Below are positions 1 to 9,734 of a stretch of 64,000 bases of DNA, piece by piece (the first letter of the stretch is position 1; each line of letters begins with the position of its first letter). The notes under the pieces are model-generated. The model made no database searches. It was not told the origin of the DNA and was given only the letters and a program-made list of their open reading frames with translations. Made by a program: the position numbers and the translations under genes. The DNA is from EB88 sp965199135. Its GTDB lineage: Bacteria > Acidobacteriota > Terriglobia > Terriglobales > Acidobacteriaceae. The stretch covers positions 1,054,001 through 1,118,000 of the forward strand of contig OZ240685.1 of assembly GCA_965199135.1 (NCBI GenBank). Reading direction: 5' to 3'.

Positions 1-235
1 GCTCGAAGAGCCGCTTCTCGCTGTGCTCAAGGAAGCCGAAGAGCGCGAGGATGTCTTCGCGGACCTGGGTGTGGACATGGAGTGAGACTTCGTGTCGCGG
101 GGCGGCGGAGCGCGGCTCAGGGAGGGCGGAGAAGGTCGGGATGGAGATGGCGACTTCGTAGCCGACACCTGCGCACTCAACGATGCAACTGCCGGGAGTC
201 TTGCTGAGGAGGAGGCCGCGCAGATGAGCGATCAT
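1..235 (-). CDS. ruvA: Holliday junction branch migration protein RuvA, 3' part outside the window
   Basis: RuvA forms the tetramer that holds the Holliday junction for the RuvB motor during recombinational repair. The visible 78 residues start MIAHLRG and carry the family N-terminal OB-fold pattern, with the GVGYEV signature near residues 29-34 and VREDIL...LFGF near 58-67. The gene runs off the left edge, so the helix-hairpin-helix and RuvB-binding domains are not seen. The start ATG at 235 overlaps the TGA of the upstream SDR-like gene as ATGA, so the two are probably translationally coupled. The identification is firm from the motif pattern; it was not noticed as an ATG-initiated frame at first because it is truncated. 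Confidence 0.9.
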   Translation of the reverse strand, partial: MIAHLRGLLLSKTPGSCIVECAGVGYEVAISIPTFSALPEPRSAAPRHEVSLHVHTQVREDILALFGFLEHSEKRLFE

Positions 236-939
236 TCTCGATCCATTCTAGCGACGGCACGGATGTCACGAGCTTCGAGGATGGCACGGGGCGCGCCATG
301 GGCTACGAGGTTGATCATGGCACGGCCAATCTGTTCGGTGGTGAGCAGTTGGTTCGGGAAAAGGGAGCGCGCGAGTGAGAGCGAGGGGCCGATGACGGTG
401 TAGATGACGCGGTAGAGGCGTGTGCGGGAGCGGACGCCATGCATGGGGACAATGAGCCCGGGCCGAAGGGAGTAGACGGCTTTGAAGGGAAGCGCAGCGA
501 GGGCCTGCTCGGTTTCAGCCTTGACGCGGGCCCACATGGCGCGGCTTTTTGTGTTTGCACCGGCCCCGGAGACATAGATGAAGGTCATGGCGGGGTTCAG
601 GCGTGCAAGGGTCTCGGCAGCGGCAAGGGTGAGGTCACGGGTGATTCGGGTGTACTCGGCTTCTGACTTGCCGGCAGAGGAGATACCGAGACAGAAAAAG
701 CAGGCGTCGAAGCCGGTGAGGTCCGGCTCAACGGAGTGGTAGTGGAAGAGATCGGCGTGCAGAAGCTGCCGGAGCTTGGGATGGCGGGCTCCGGTAGCGT
801 TCCGCCCGATGGAGAGGATGGAGCGGACGCGCGAGTCGCGGACGGATTCGCGCAGGACGCCCTGGCCGATCATGCCGGTCACGCCGAAAAGAAGCACGTT
901 TCTGGGGGCAGCGGGTTCGTTCTCGGGATTCTGTGTCAT
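232..939 (-). CDS. NAD(P)-binding atypical SDR / NAD(P)H-binding family protein
   Basis: A 235-residue Rossmann-fold protein. The dinucleotide-binding glycine motif GVTGMIGQGV lies at residues 19-28, and the sequence keeps the atypical short-chain dehydrogenase pattern (LSIGRN near 43, then FFCLG near 80 and YVSGAGA near 122). The classical YxxxK catalytic pair is not obvious, as is usual in this subgroup, so the substrate cannot be named. Its stop overlaps the ruvA start by 4 bp, which suggests co-transcription with ruvA, though no functional link is known. The family call is reliable; the reaction is unknown. Confidence 0.8.
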   Translation of the reverse strand: MTQNPENEPAAPRNVLLFGVTGMIGQGVLRESVRDSRVRSILSIGRNATGARHPKLRQLLHADLFHYHSVEPDLTGFDACFFCLGISSAGKSEAEYTRITRDLTLAAAETLARLNPAMTFIYVSGAGANTKSRAMWARVKAETEQALAALPFKAVYSLRPGLIVPMHGVRSRTRLYRVIYTVIGPSLSLARSLFPNQLLTTEQIGRAMINLVAHGAPRAILEARDIRAVARMDRE

Positions 940-1049
940 TGAGGGACGGGTCGGCTGATGACGTTGTTTCTTTCGGAGTGTACGTGGTGCGTATTGTGCC
1001 TACCAGTGTGTAGGCTCGTCGCATCAAGCGGGGCCGGGGTGTTCGCGGG

Positions 1050-3059
1050 ATGGGACGAGGACGGGGTGTGTGGGGTTTCGTCGTGTTGCTGCTTGGCGTC
1101 ATGCTGTTCGAGATTGCGTGGAGTGCGCATCGCGAATCGGTGAGCTGGGATGAGGGCGACCACCTGTTTGCGGGGTTCATGTCGCTGCGCACCGGCGACT
1201 TCGGGTTGAATCCGGAGCACCCGCCGCTGGCGAAGATGGTGGCCGCGGCGCCGCTGGTGGGGCTGCCGCTGAAGGTGCCGAAGCTCGAGGGGCGCTTCTT
1301 CAAGGACGAGGCCTACTTTGACGGTAAGGCGATGATCTTCGGTAACAGCCCGCAGTACAGCGCAGACACGCTGATGTTTCGTGCGCGCATGGCGATGACG
1401 ATCTTTGCCGTGTCCATGGCGCTGCTGGTGTTCCTGGCCGGGCGGGAGATGTTCGGGGTAGAGGTGGGTCTCTTTGCGCTTCTGCTGGTCGTGTTTGAGC
1501 CGAACATCCTGACGCATGCCCCGTTTGTGGCGACGGACAGCGCGGTGACGTGCCTGTTCTTTGCGACGGTGTATGCAACGTACCGGTATGTGAAGGGGCC
1601 AACGGTGGTGCGGCTGGCCACTGCGGGCATTGCGGCGGGGCTGGCCCTTGGAGCAAAGCATTCTGCCGTGGTGCTCCTGCCGACGCTCTTGCTGCTGTTG
1701 ACCGGCGAGTGGGTAATCCGTCGACGAAGCGAAACGCGGTCTGGAGCGCGGACGGCAATCTGGCTCCTGGGCTCGCTTGCGGTGGTCGCGGCGATCGGGG
1801 TGTCGGTGTTGTGGGCGTTCTACGGGTTCCGTTATGCAGCGCGGCCATCGCCGCTGCGGCTCGATCCGACACTGGCGCAATATGTGGCTCCGCTGAGGCC
1901 GCTGGAGGCGCACGGCATTCTGTTGCTGGCACGGTTCCACATCCTGCCGGAGAGCTGGTTGTATGGCCTGGCGGATGTTCGCAGCGTGGCGAATGCGATG
2001 CCGACTTACCTGTTCGGCAAGGTCTATGCGCACGGCATCTGGGGATATTTTCCGGCGGTGCTCCTGATCAAGCTGACGCTCGGGACCCTCGGATTGTTTG
2101 CTCTGGCAGTGTGGGCGCTGTTTGCGAGGGGGACGAAGCTGGGGACGCGCGAGACGTGGTTTCTGCTGGCGCCGGCGGGGGTGTATCTATGGGTGGCGAT
2201 GGGGTCGCAGCTGAATATCGGGGTGCGGCATGTGTTGCCGGTGCTGCCATTCCTGGTGCTGTTCTCGGCCGCTGGGGCGTGGGAGCTGGTACGGACGAAT
2301 CGGCGCTGGGTGTGGCCGGTAGGGGTGCTGGTTGCCGCGCACGTGGCGAGTTCCGCGTGGGCCTTTCCGAATTACCTGCCGTATGCGAATGAGGCATGGG
2401 GCGGGTCCGGGAAGACGTATCGGTACCTGAGCGACTCGAACGCGGACTGGGGCCAGCAGCTGCACACGGTCTCGGCCTATCTGAAGGGCCGGGGGATCAC
2501 GGACTGCTCATTCGCGTACTTTGTTGCGCCGTTCATTGACCCGAAGGACTACGGGATCCCGTGCCGGCTTCTGCCGACGTCTGATACGAGCGGCGAAGTG
2601 GAACTGCCGGTGGCGCCGGTGGTGAGTGGCGTGGTCTTGATCAGCGCGGGGGATGTGAACGGGTTTGAGTTTGGGACCAAGGTGCGGAACCCGTACCAGA
2701 GCTTCATGACGCGGACGCCGGATGCGGTGCTCGATGGGGGCGTGCTGGTGTTCCACGGGACGTTTGCGATTCCGCTGGCAGCGGCGATTGCACCGACGCA
2801 GGAGTCAGCGCGGTTGCTGAAGGCGGGGGATGCAGCTGGGGCGGTTGCGGAGGCGCAACATGCCGTGAAGATTGCACGGGATGGCGGGGAGCCTTCGTTT
2901 GACGCGCTGTTGCAGTTGGGGAAGGCGGAGCGGGCCCTGGGAAACGCGGCCGCGGCACAAGACGCGTTCGGGCAGGCGCTGTGGCTGGTGGGGGAGATGG
3001 AGCCTTCGGCGCAGGGGCAGTGGCGGCCCGTGGTGGAGAAAGAGAGGGCAGGGCGGTAG
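1050..3059 (+). CDS. GT39-like integral membrane glycosyltransferase with C-terminal TPR-like tail
   Basis: 669 residues. The N-terminus has one membrane helix followed by the acidic periplasmic motif DEGDH (about residues 35-39), typical of lipid-phosphate-sugar dependent mannosyl- and arabinosyltransferases (ArnT/PMT clan). Many hydrophobic segments follow through about residue 450, then a soluble region with SDSNADWGQQ near 466 that recurs in bacterial GT39-like proteins. The last ~90 residues (ARLLKAGDAAGAVAEAQ...) look like a tetratricopeptide-type helical tail. It probably transfers a sugar from a polyprenyl-phosphate donor to an envelope acceptor; neither is evident. The start at 1050 is the first ATG in frame close to the hydrophobic helix. 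The gene stands alone, divergent from the SDR/ruvA pair. Confidence 0.8.
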   Translation: MGRGRGVWGFVVLLLGVMLFEIAWSAHRESVSWDEGDHLFAGFMSLRTGDFGLNPEHPPLAKMVAAAPLVGLPLKVPKLEGRFFKDEAYFDGKAMIFGNSPQYSADTLMFRARMAMTIFAVSMALLVFLAGREMFGVEVGLFALLLVVFEPNILTHAPFVATDSAVTCLFFATVYATYRYVKGPTVVRLATAGIAAGLALGAKHSAVVLLPTLLLLLTGEWVIRRRSETRSGARTAIWLLGSLAVVAAIGVSVLWAFYGFRYAARPSPLRLDPTLAQYVAPLRPLEAHGILLLARFHILPESWLYGLADVRSVANAMPTYLFGKVYAHGIWGYFPAVLLIKLTLGTLGLFALAVWALFARGTKLGTRETWFLLAPAGVYLWVAMGSQLNIGVRHVLPVLPFLVLFSAAGAWELVRTNRRWVWPVGVLVAAHVASSAWAFPNYLPYANEAWGGSGKTYRYLSDSNADWGQQLHTVSAYLKGRGITDCSFAYFVAPFIDPKDYGIPCRLLPTSDTSGEVELPVAPVVSGVVLISAGDVNGFEFGTKVRNPYQSFMTRTPDAVLDGGVLVFHGTFAIPLAAAIAPTQESARLLKAGDAAGAVAEAQHAVKIARDGGEPSFDALLQLGKAERALGNAAAAQDAFGQALWLVGEMEPSAQGQWRPVVEKERAGR

Positions 3060-3096
3060 CGCGGCGATCCGGAGCTCACGCCGGAGTTTTCGGAGT

Positions 3097-3126
3097 CCAT
3101 ATCTCCGGGGCGCGTTGTGGGGCACC
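3097..3126. repeat. Degenerate REP-like palindrome
   Basis: A short imperfect inverted repeat (CCATATCTCC ... GTTGTGGGGC) just after the glycosyltransferase. It resembles the perfect REP at 11075-11100 and others at 8522, 41111 and 55557. The arms are partly eroded. Confidence 0.4.
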
Positions 3127-3229
3127 CTGCCCGCTGCACCCACTCGGCACCCTCGGCGTTCGCAAGCTCGGGAGTTTGCTTCGGGCAGGATAGCGCGAGC
3201 TCGGCAACGTTCCGGAGAGCCGCTACTGG

Positions 3230-3862
3230 GTTGTCGCGCCACCGAGGAGAGTGAAGGACGTCTGCGGGTCTGCAGACACCATGTAGGCTCCACCACTCAA
3301 TATGGACGAGACCAGGAAGTGTGTGGGTGATCCGGTGGCTGCCCTGGGGTGTCCAGGTAGATGTCGGGAGCGAACGAGCCACCCCCCGCTGTGAGGTAGC
3401 TATCGACGTAGCCTGGGAATGCGAAGGGATTCGCGCTCCCGCTCTCAGCGACGACGGTCGCAAGGGCTTGCAGCGGATTCACGCGTGACTCGGGACTGAC
3501 AGTGGCATGGACGGAGATCTGCGTACTTGCGAATCCGGCTTGTGTGGGACGCACACGTCTCCGAAGCTAAAGCACGGATTGGAACAGGTCGTTTCGTCGG
3601 TAAGTGATGGGGCAAGGAGTGTGAAAACTGCTGGCGTCTGTTGAAAGCGTCATGGAAGGCGCATAGATGCCGGATCCGAAAGCACCCGAGCTGCCGCTCA
3701 GCACAGCTGACCCGCTGTTTAGGTCGAAAGCAAAGGAGTCCCAGGCCCCTGCACAGCGAAGTACATGGTGCCGTGATTGTCGCTTGCGGGTTGGTACGTG
3801 CAAGGAGTCGGGTCTTCGATGCTGCGCGGAGCCGGAGAGCAAGGGTTTCGACGCGGCGCTAG
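3230..3862 (-). pseudogene. Degenerate coding debris, origin unknown
   Basis: Three frames on this strand carry plausible protein-like text that stops and resumes in another frame: about 3862-3567 (ending FQSVL), 3554-3297 (QISVHATVSPESRVNP ... SWSRPY) and 3300-3232 (SADPQTSFTLLGG, then a stop). The stretches are rich in Ser, Gly and Thr, as in secreted proteins, and lie end to end. I cannot assign a family. It may be the 3' part of a decayed exported protein, or merely non-coding DNA with open frames, which is easy at this GC content. Confidence 0.25.
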
Positions 3863-4671
3863 TGGCGTCGGCGGTACTTGATCGCAAATTCGTAGCCGGG
3901 TGGGGGCGGGTAGAGATCGGCGATGAGGCGGAGGCGGTCGGCCAGCGCTGGAGCAGCCAGGAGCGGGTACTCGCGCTCGCGGAGGTCAGCGTAGTCGAGG
4001 TCGATGGCAAGCGAGAGCATGTAGATGGCGAGTGCGTCGGCGAAGGCCGACTCGAAGAAGCGGGTGCGCTGTTCTTCGGCGGCTTTGGCGGCCGGCGAGC
4101 CGGCAGGGTGGACGCTGCCGCCGCGGGTGGCTTCGGGCGTGAGTTCGGTGGCCCGCTTGCGGGCTTCGTAGCTTTCCTGCGAGGTTTCGCCACGAACGTC
4201 GGCGACGGCCTGATTCCAGAAGAGCTGGGTGAGGCGTTCGGGTGGTGCTTCCTTGGCTTCGGCGAGGGTGTCAACGTACTGGTGCCCGACGTTGATGAAG
4301 AGCTCAAAGGCAAGGGCGAAGCGGTCCTGCATGAGACGCGTCGAGATAAAGGTGTACGTCGATCCGCCGATAGACAGAGTGCGGTGGCAGATGGCGCGAT
4401 CGGCGAGGTCGGGTGTGTGGATGCGGGCGATTTCGGTGTCGCGGGCGTTCGGGGTTTCGCCGAGGGCGAGGGGCACAAAGACAAAGGCGTTGGCAGAGAT
4501 GATGGCGGCAATCTCGCGCGGAACGGCTTCGACGATGCGCTGCAGGGTGTCGCCGGTGGTCTCGAGCTCGCCGAAGACTCCGTACCGGAGGGTATTGCGG
4601 CCGCGGGCAAGGGTAGTGGCTTCGACGGCTTCTCCGGCGGGGAGCAGGTCGCGCTTTGCAGGAGTGGCCAT
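3859..4671 (-). CDS. Conserved hypothetical protein, 270 aa
   Basis: Not recognised. The protein is soluble, without a signal peptide or clear membrane helix. It begins MATPAKRDLLPAG and has an N-terminal alpha/beta-looking region to about residue 130, an Arg/Glu-rich middle with a Gly/Pro linker (near residues 180-192) and a helical C-terminus that includes AFADALAIYMLSLAID. Codon use matches its neighbours and the frame is uninterrupted, so it is probably real. It lies downstream of the acyltransferase remnant on the same strand with a gap of about 50 bp. Confidence 0.6.
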   Translation of the reverse strand: MATPAKRDLLPAGEAVEATTLARGRNTLRYGVFGELETTGDTLQRIVEAVPREIAAIISANAFVFVPLALGETPNARDTEIARIHTPDLADRAICHRTLSIGGSTYTFISTRLMQDRFALAFELFINVGHQYVDTLAEAKEAPPERLTQLFWNQAVADVRGETSQESYEARKRATELTPEATRGGSVHPAGSPAAKAAEEQRTRFFESAFADALAIYMLSLAIDLDYADLREREYPLLAAPALADRLRLIADLYPPPPGYEFAIKYRRRH

Positions 4672-4722
4672 ATCTCTCCATCTTACCGTGCGGACAGGAG
4701 GGTGTTGGCCAGAGTTGTGCGG

Positions 4723-5925
4723 TCAGCGAGGTGGGAGCACATGTCGGTGCCTCGATGGGGGAAGGGCGATGCCGAGTCGGGCGGGGTCGTCCCGGAAGAG
4801 GATGCGAAGACTGCGATTGGCGGGGTCTGCGTAGAGGCGCGCGACACTCTCGCCAAGGGCGGCTGCGGCGAAAAACACCGCGAGAAACAGAGCCGGAATG
4901 AGGGGGAGCGGCTTGCCGAGAACGGTGAAGAAGCGAAACAGGGCAAGGACCAGAAACATGTGGGTGAGGTAGACCTCGTAGGAGCGGCGACCGAGCAGGC
5001 AGACAGGGGCGAGCAGGCGAGGGCTCTGCCACTTTGATTCTGCGGCCGCGGCGATGAGAAGGCAGGCAGAGAGGGCAATGAGCGTCATGCCAAGTCCCAT
5101 CCGGTTGAGGCCGAGGCGGGCGACTTGAATCGAGAAGCCGAGTGTGAAGACAAGGCCCAGGGCGCCCAGAGCCGCGCAGAGAGGAACGACCTGGCGCGAG
5201 AGGTGGCGGCTCTGCAGGAAGAGAGCGGTGAGCGAGCCGAGGGCGATCGCGTCCATGCCGCCGAGGTAGGAGTACTCCTTCCAGACGGGGTTGCCGTGGG
5301 TGAACACGGTGCGGCCGGGCGGCCCGAGCAGAGCAAAGAGGCCGAGAACCGCGAGCAGCACCGGACGGGGGCAGAAGCGAAACAGGAACGGGAAGGCGAG
5401 GTAGAAACACTCTTCGATCGAGAGGGACCAGAGGATGTCCCAGGAGCCAGGCAGGTAGCCGCGGGTGGCCTAGAAGAGGTTGACGTGGAAGGTGAGTGCG
5501 GCGAAAAGGGCTGCAGGGAGGCCGCCACGCCTGGCGGAGACGACGAAGTTCGGGACCTGGGCGAAGTGCAGGGCGCTTAGCACGGCGAGCAGTAGCAGGA
5601 AGAGTGGAGCAATGCGGGCGAAGCGGAGGCCGAGGAAGGCCGGGATGCTGAGCTTGCGGGGGTTGGGCCAGCGGCGCAGGGTCGTCGCAGTGATGAGGAA
5701 GCCGGAGACCACGAAGAAGAGCTGCACGCCCTGCTGGCCGTTCCAGACAAGGGACCAGGTGAGCTGTGCGGGCAGGTGCCGGGTGTAAGGCACGTGGGCG
5801 AAGAGCAGCTGCATGTTGACATGGTTCGCGAGGACCAGGAGGATGGCGAGACCGCGAAGGAGGTCGACTCCGTCAAGACGGGACCAACTGCGAGTCAGGC
5901 TTGCGGAAAGCGTCTCAGCGGGCAT
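4723..5925 (-). pseudogene. Acyltransferase family 3 gene interrupted by one in-frame TAG
   Basis: The family consists of ten-helix membrane enzymes that O-acylate sugars of surface polymers. The N-terminal half (5925-5473) shows DGVDLLRGLAILLVLANHV, with the invariant His after the first helix, and FFVVSGFLI, the classic second-helix motif. The frame then meets TAG at 5472-5470 and continues in the same frame as ATRGYLPGSWDILWSLSIEE, which is the next conserved block of the family (usually E-x-RGYLPG-x-WD-x-LWSLSVEE). The rest runs cleanly to 4723. A GAG-to-TAG change would explain the stop, so this is one gene of about 400 codons with a single nonsense codon. A sequencing error or a recent mutation are both possible. 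Confidence 0.85.
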
Positions 5926-6180
5926 GCGCCATTGTGCGTCGGGCTCTCCGTTTCAAAGAAAGGCTTTGAGCCAGGTTGACTCACCGTTGTTACCGGGCGT
6001 CAGCCTCCCGGGGGTCTCCGAGCTGCCGGGTGCCGAGGCAGTTGTCCGTAGTTCTGCGGCAGATGGGGTTGCAAGCTTCGCTGCGCGTCTGTACGCAGTG
6101 GAATGGGAGTGTCCGAAACGCTGACGCCGCTCTACACTGCTGGGAGACGACGAGTGACGAAGGCTTTGGGGAGTGCGCGT

Positions 6181-7389
6181 ATGCAGATAGCAGCGGAACA
6201 GCGGTCGATTGCGGAACTGATTGGGCTTGAAGAGCAGTACGGCGCTCACAACTACCATCCGCTCGACGTGGTGGTGGAGCGGGCCGAGGGCGCGTGGATG
6301 ACAGATATCGAGGGCAAGCGGTACCTCGACTTTCTGGCGGCGTACTCGGCGGTGAACCAGGGGCACTGCCACCCGAAGATCCTCGCGGCGCTGGTGGAAC
6401 AGGCGAGCCGGGTGACCCTGACCTCGCGGGCGTTTCGGAATGACCAGCTTCCCCTGCTGCTCGAAGAGCTGCACGCGGCAACCGGCTTCGAGATGGCGCT
6501 GCCGATGAACTCCGGGGCCGAGGCGGTGGAGACTGCGCTGAAGGTCGCGCGCAAGTGGGGTGTCACGGTGAAGGGCATCCCGGACGGCGAGGCCGAGATC
6601 ATCGTCTGCCGCAACAACTTTCATGGCCGTACGATCGCGGTGGTGGGGTTCTCGAGCGAGGTGCAGTACCGGCATGGGTTCGGGCCGTTCGCGGGTGGCT
6701 TCCAGGCGGTCCCGTTTGGGGACGCCGGTGCGCTGCGAGCAGCGATCACGGAGCGGACGTGTGCGTTTCTGGTGGAGCCGGTGCAGGGTGAGGCTGGGAT
6801 CATTGTGCCGCCGGAGGGGTACATGCGGGAGGTCGCGGCGATCTGCCGGGAGCGGAATGTGCTGTTGATCGCGGACGAGATCCAGTCCGGGTTGGGGCGG
6901 ACAGGGACGTTCTTTGCGTTCGAACATGACGGGATCCGGCCGGACATCGCGACCGTAGGCAAGGCGCTGTCAGGCGGCTTCTACCCGGTCTCGGCGGTGT
7001 TGTCGTCGAAGGCGATCCTGGGAGTGCTGCGGCCAGGGGACCATGGGAGCACGTTTGGCGGCAATCCGCTGGCGTGCGCGGTGGCGAGGGCTGCGCTGCG
7101 GGTGGTGGTGGAGGAACGGCTGTCGGAGCGATCGAAGGAGCTGGGCGCGTATGCGCTCGAGCGGCTCAGGAACTTCAGGAGCCCGCGGATCGTGGACGTG
7201 CGTGGACGAGGATTGTGGATCGGGATCGAGCTGAACACCGACGCGCGGCCGTTCTGCGAGGAGCTAGAGCGGCGCGGGGTGCTGTGCAAGGAGACGCATT
7301 CGACGGTGATCCGGCTGGCGCCTCCCCTGATGATCAGCCAGGAGGACCTGGAGTGGGGCCTTGGGGTGATCGAGGCTGTGCTGGGGTAG
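6181..7389 (+). CDS. rocD: Ornithine--oxo-acid transaminase
   Basis: A PLP-dependent class III aminotransferase that converts ornithine and 2-oxoglutarate into glutamate semialdehyde and glutamate, linking arginine breakdown to proline. Family blocks are in order: EEQYGAHNYHPLDVV, GHCHPKI, MNSGAEAVETALK, NNFHGRT, EPVQGEAGI, ADEIQSGLGRTG, and the PLP-lysine region TVGKALSGGFYPVSA, then GSTFGGNPL. The frame is open from 6103, but the ATG at 6181 gives 402 residues, matching the family length, and the 26 residues before it look unrelated to the family. It is followed by a 12-C homopolymer (7392-7403) and then decayed genes on the other strand. Confidence 0.93.
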   Translation: MQIAAEQRSIAELIGLEEQYGAHNYHPLDVVVERAEGAWMTDIEGKRYLDFLAAYSAVNQGHCHPKILAALVEQASRVTLTSRAFRNDQLPLLLEELHAATGFEMALPMNSGAEAVETALKVARKWGVTVKGIPDGEAEIIVCRNNFHGRTIAVVGFSSEVQYRHGFGPFAGGFQAVPFGDAGALRAAITERTCAFLVEPVQGEAGIIVPPEGYMREVAAICRERNVLLIADEIQSGLGRTGTFFAFEHDGIRPDIATVGKALSGGFYPVSAVLSSKAILGVLRPGDHGSTFGGNPLACAVARAALRVVVEERLSERSKELGAYALERLRNFRSPRIVDVRGRGLWIGIELNTDARPFCEELERRGVLCKETHSTVIRLAPPLMISQEDLEWGLGVIEAVLG

Positions 7390-7469
7390 GTCCCCCCCCC
7401 CCCGCACAGCAAACCGCCTGCGCGGCTCGCGGCCACTCCTTGGCGGGTGCTTGCGGGCGCTTGCGGGAG

Positions 7470-8450
7470 CGGCGTGGGAGCGGCGTGGTGGGCCCTCCGG
7501 TGGTCGGCTCGGTCGTGGTTGAGGCCGAGCAGTCGGGCGAGGATCTGCTGTTTCGTGAGGTCGGCGGGCCAGCCGTGGGCCGCGAGGACAGCTTTGTCGA
7601 GGCCTGGTGGGCGTTTGCAAGCCAGGTGGGGCGGGCGTTGCAGAGGTTGGTCAGGGTGCGGGTAGGGAGTTCAGCTTCTGCCGTCCCCGGCGGCTTCAGC
7701 CGGGCATCACGAAGGCGGGCGAGGGTGCGGGCGGCTTCGGCGATGGCCTGGACGCGTGCGTCGGTGGCCTCGGTGCCTGGTGGCGAGGGGTGTGGGAAGG
7801 TGTCGAATGTGCGGGCCGACGAGTAGCGGGGATCATTGCCGACTCCCATCCACTCGTAGAGCGCTGCACCCTGTTCGGACATGTTGACGCCGAAGTCGAT
7901 GAGCCATCCGCCGCCCTCGCGGCTTGTGATGTCGCGCCCGCCCAGGCGACGTTTCACCACGTCGCTGTTGGGCGGCCATTCGGATTCGGCGGCTGCCTGG
8001 GCATCCGGCGCATTCTCCGCCGGAAGATCGAAGGGGCCGCCTTTCATCATGCCCAGAAAACCGAGGACGCCGTGTTCGTGTTTCCACTGGAGAAAGCCGA
8101 TCCAGACGAGGATCGAGGCGAGCTCGTGGGCGTAGAACTCGGTCTCGATGCCGCAGAGCTGGGAGGGCGGCTGCCTCGGCGTGCTCGGGCTTCGAGAATC
8201 TGGTGGCGAACCTCGGCCCAGCGCTGTTCAAGAGGGCGCATGTGGACGGGCTCGATGAGCAGGAGGATGTCTTCAGCCCCGGTGTAGTGCGCGCCGGTGA
8301 GGGAGCGCTCGAAGAGGTTGCCGAAGATCTCCCGGGCGACGTGGGACCAGTCGTAGTTGCGGGAGACCTCGTCGAGGATGGCAGCGGTGACCTGGTTCCT
8401 ACCGAGAGCATCAAGGGTGAAGAACGAAGAATCGGGAGAGTGACAGAGGC
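7470..8450 (-). pseudogene. Decayed class I DNA methyltransferase lacking its catalytic core
   Basis: Pieces of a large adenine-specific DNA methyltransferase (MmeI-type/IIG style) are visible in order. At 8430-8180 lies LDEVSRNYDWSHVAREIFGNLF with ERSLTGAHYTGAEDIL. After a frameshift near 8165 comes FYAHELASILVWIGFLQWKHE. In 8050-7600 follow LIDFGVNMSEQGAALYE, GVGNDPRYSSARTFDTFP and TLTNLCNARPTWL. After a second frameshift near 7610 comes LDKAVLAAHGWPADL with ILARLLGLNH. The blocks that should lie between are missing: the SAM-binding motif I and the NPPY/F catalytic motif. MSEQGAALYEW joins GVGNDPRY directly, where intact proteins have well over 100 residues. It is therefore inactive. Confidence 0.8.
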
Positions 8451-8521
8451 GTCGGCGGCCCGAAGTGTACAAGGGCGTGTTCGTGGTGGGTTTAGCTCGC
8501 GTGGGAGCAGAGAAGGGGAAC

Positions 8522-8553
8522 GGCCCTATATCTCAGAACCAAGATGTTGGGCG
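8522..8553. repeat. Degenerate REP-like palindrome
   Basis: The stretch from GGCCCTATATCTC to GATGTTGGGC has the same arm-loop-arm plan (ATCTC AGAA... GAT) as the perfect copy at 11075-11100, with mismatches. It sits between two decayed genes. Confidence 0.45.
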
Positions 8554-8566
8554 CCGCCTTGTTGCT

Positions 8567-9725
8567 TCAGGCCGGGAGTTCAGCGGTGCTGGGGAAGTTA
8601 TGTTGTTCGCGGCCCGGATCGCCGTCGTACTTGACGGTGCTCTTGAAGAGTTCGTAGCGGCCGTCGTTGCACTGCTTCCCGTGGTCTCGGAGGGTGGCTA
8701 GCTGCCCTTCGGTGAGCGGCTTGGAGCTGCGCAGACTTTCGAGGTTCTGGTTGAGGACGTACATGGAGTCCATGCCGGAGATCGTGGTCGAAACGCCGGG
8801 GATGCTCATCGCGCAGGAGAGTGCTTCCGGCGGCGTGAGGGCTCCTTTCGTGATTGGCGCGCCAGAGCCGCCCATGCCCTTCCTGGAGAGTCCCGCCATG
8901 CCCTTGCTGCGCGACCGGGAGCACTTCCTTTTCGAAGGAGCGGTAGCTCGGGTCGAACGGGTTGATGGGCATCTGGACGGTGTCGAATTTGAAGCCCCGG
9001 TTGAGCATGTCGAGATGGATCGACGGGTTTGTGTGGCCGGTAAAACCGACAAAGCGGACCTTGCCCTGCTGCTTGGCAGCGGTGAGAGCCTCGAGGACGC
9101 CATCTGGCTCGTAGCACTTCTCTGGATCGTTGTAGTAGATGACCTCGTGGACCTGCCAGACGGCGAGAGGATCGGTTTGGAGGCGGGTCAGGGATTTCTC
9201 GAGCATGCGCGTGGCCACGTCCCTGGTCCGGCCGTGGGTGCAGACCTTGGTCATGACGATGGCCTGGCCGCTACTGCCTTTGAGGGCGGGTGCCGACGCG
9301 CTCGTCGCTCCTGCCGCCGTGGTACTCCCCGGGTGTTGTCGAAAGAAGTTGATGCCATAGTCGAGAGCCTTGGCGACCATCTCATTGACTTCGGTCTGCT
9401 CTGCGGCGTTGCCGAGATGGTTGCCACCCATGCCGATGTTGGAGACCTGGAGGCCAGTCGAACCGAGGGGACGCCTGCCGACCTGGAAGGATGGGGTGGA
9501 CGAGCTGCCGTACTCGCCTTTGAAGTTTTGGGACGCTTGGTTTGGGCTGCTTGAGCTGTGAGCCCTTGCCGGTGGCGTAGGGGTAGGTAGCCTGTGGGCG
9601 GCAGCGGGACGGGCTGCTGCTGCGGGGAGTGTCGCGGCCAAGCCGGCGAGCACCGAGCCCTGGAGAAAGCGGCGACGGGACGGGTCGAGGTGTTGCTGCT
9701 CGGGTTGATCCGACCGTTCTGGATC
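8567..9725 (-). pseudogene. Frameshifted Tat-exported aldo/keto reductase
   Basis: The N-terminus carries a twin-arginine signal (SRRRFLQGSVLAG then an Ala-rich hydrophobic stretch), followed by RRPLGSTGLQVSNIGMGGNHLG, typical of the aldo/keto reductase family of this group. Conserved blocks later appear: IVMTKVCTHGR, SLTRLQTDPLAVWQVHEV, GKVRFVGFTGH, and, in another frame, MGGSGAPITKGALTPPEAL and PGVSTTISGMDSM. At least three frame changes are needed: two near 9310-9370 (FDNT / GEYHGGRSDERVGT) and one near 8900. No start codon in the signal-peptide frame is visible after the TGA at 9728-9726. It is non-functional as read. Confidence 0.8.
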
Positions 9726-9734
9726 TCATAGATC

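Noticed and set aside
7392..7403. 12-C homopolymer as a phase-variable switch
   Set aside because: It lies after the rocD stop, outside any coding region or visible promoter, so a switch role has no support.
7491..8287. Long plus-strand ORFs through the methyltransferase remnant
   Set aside because: They are shadow frames of high-GC sequence; the minus strand has the recognisable protein blocks.
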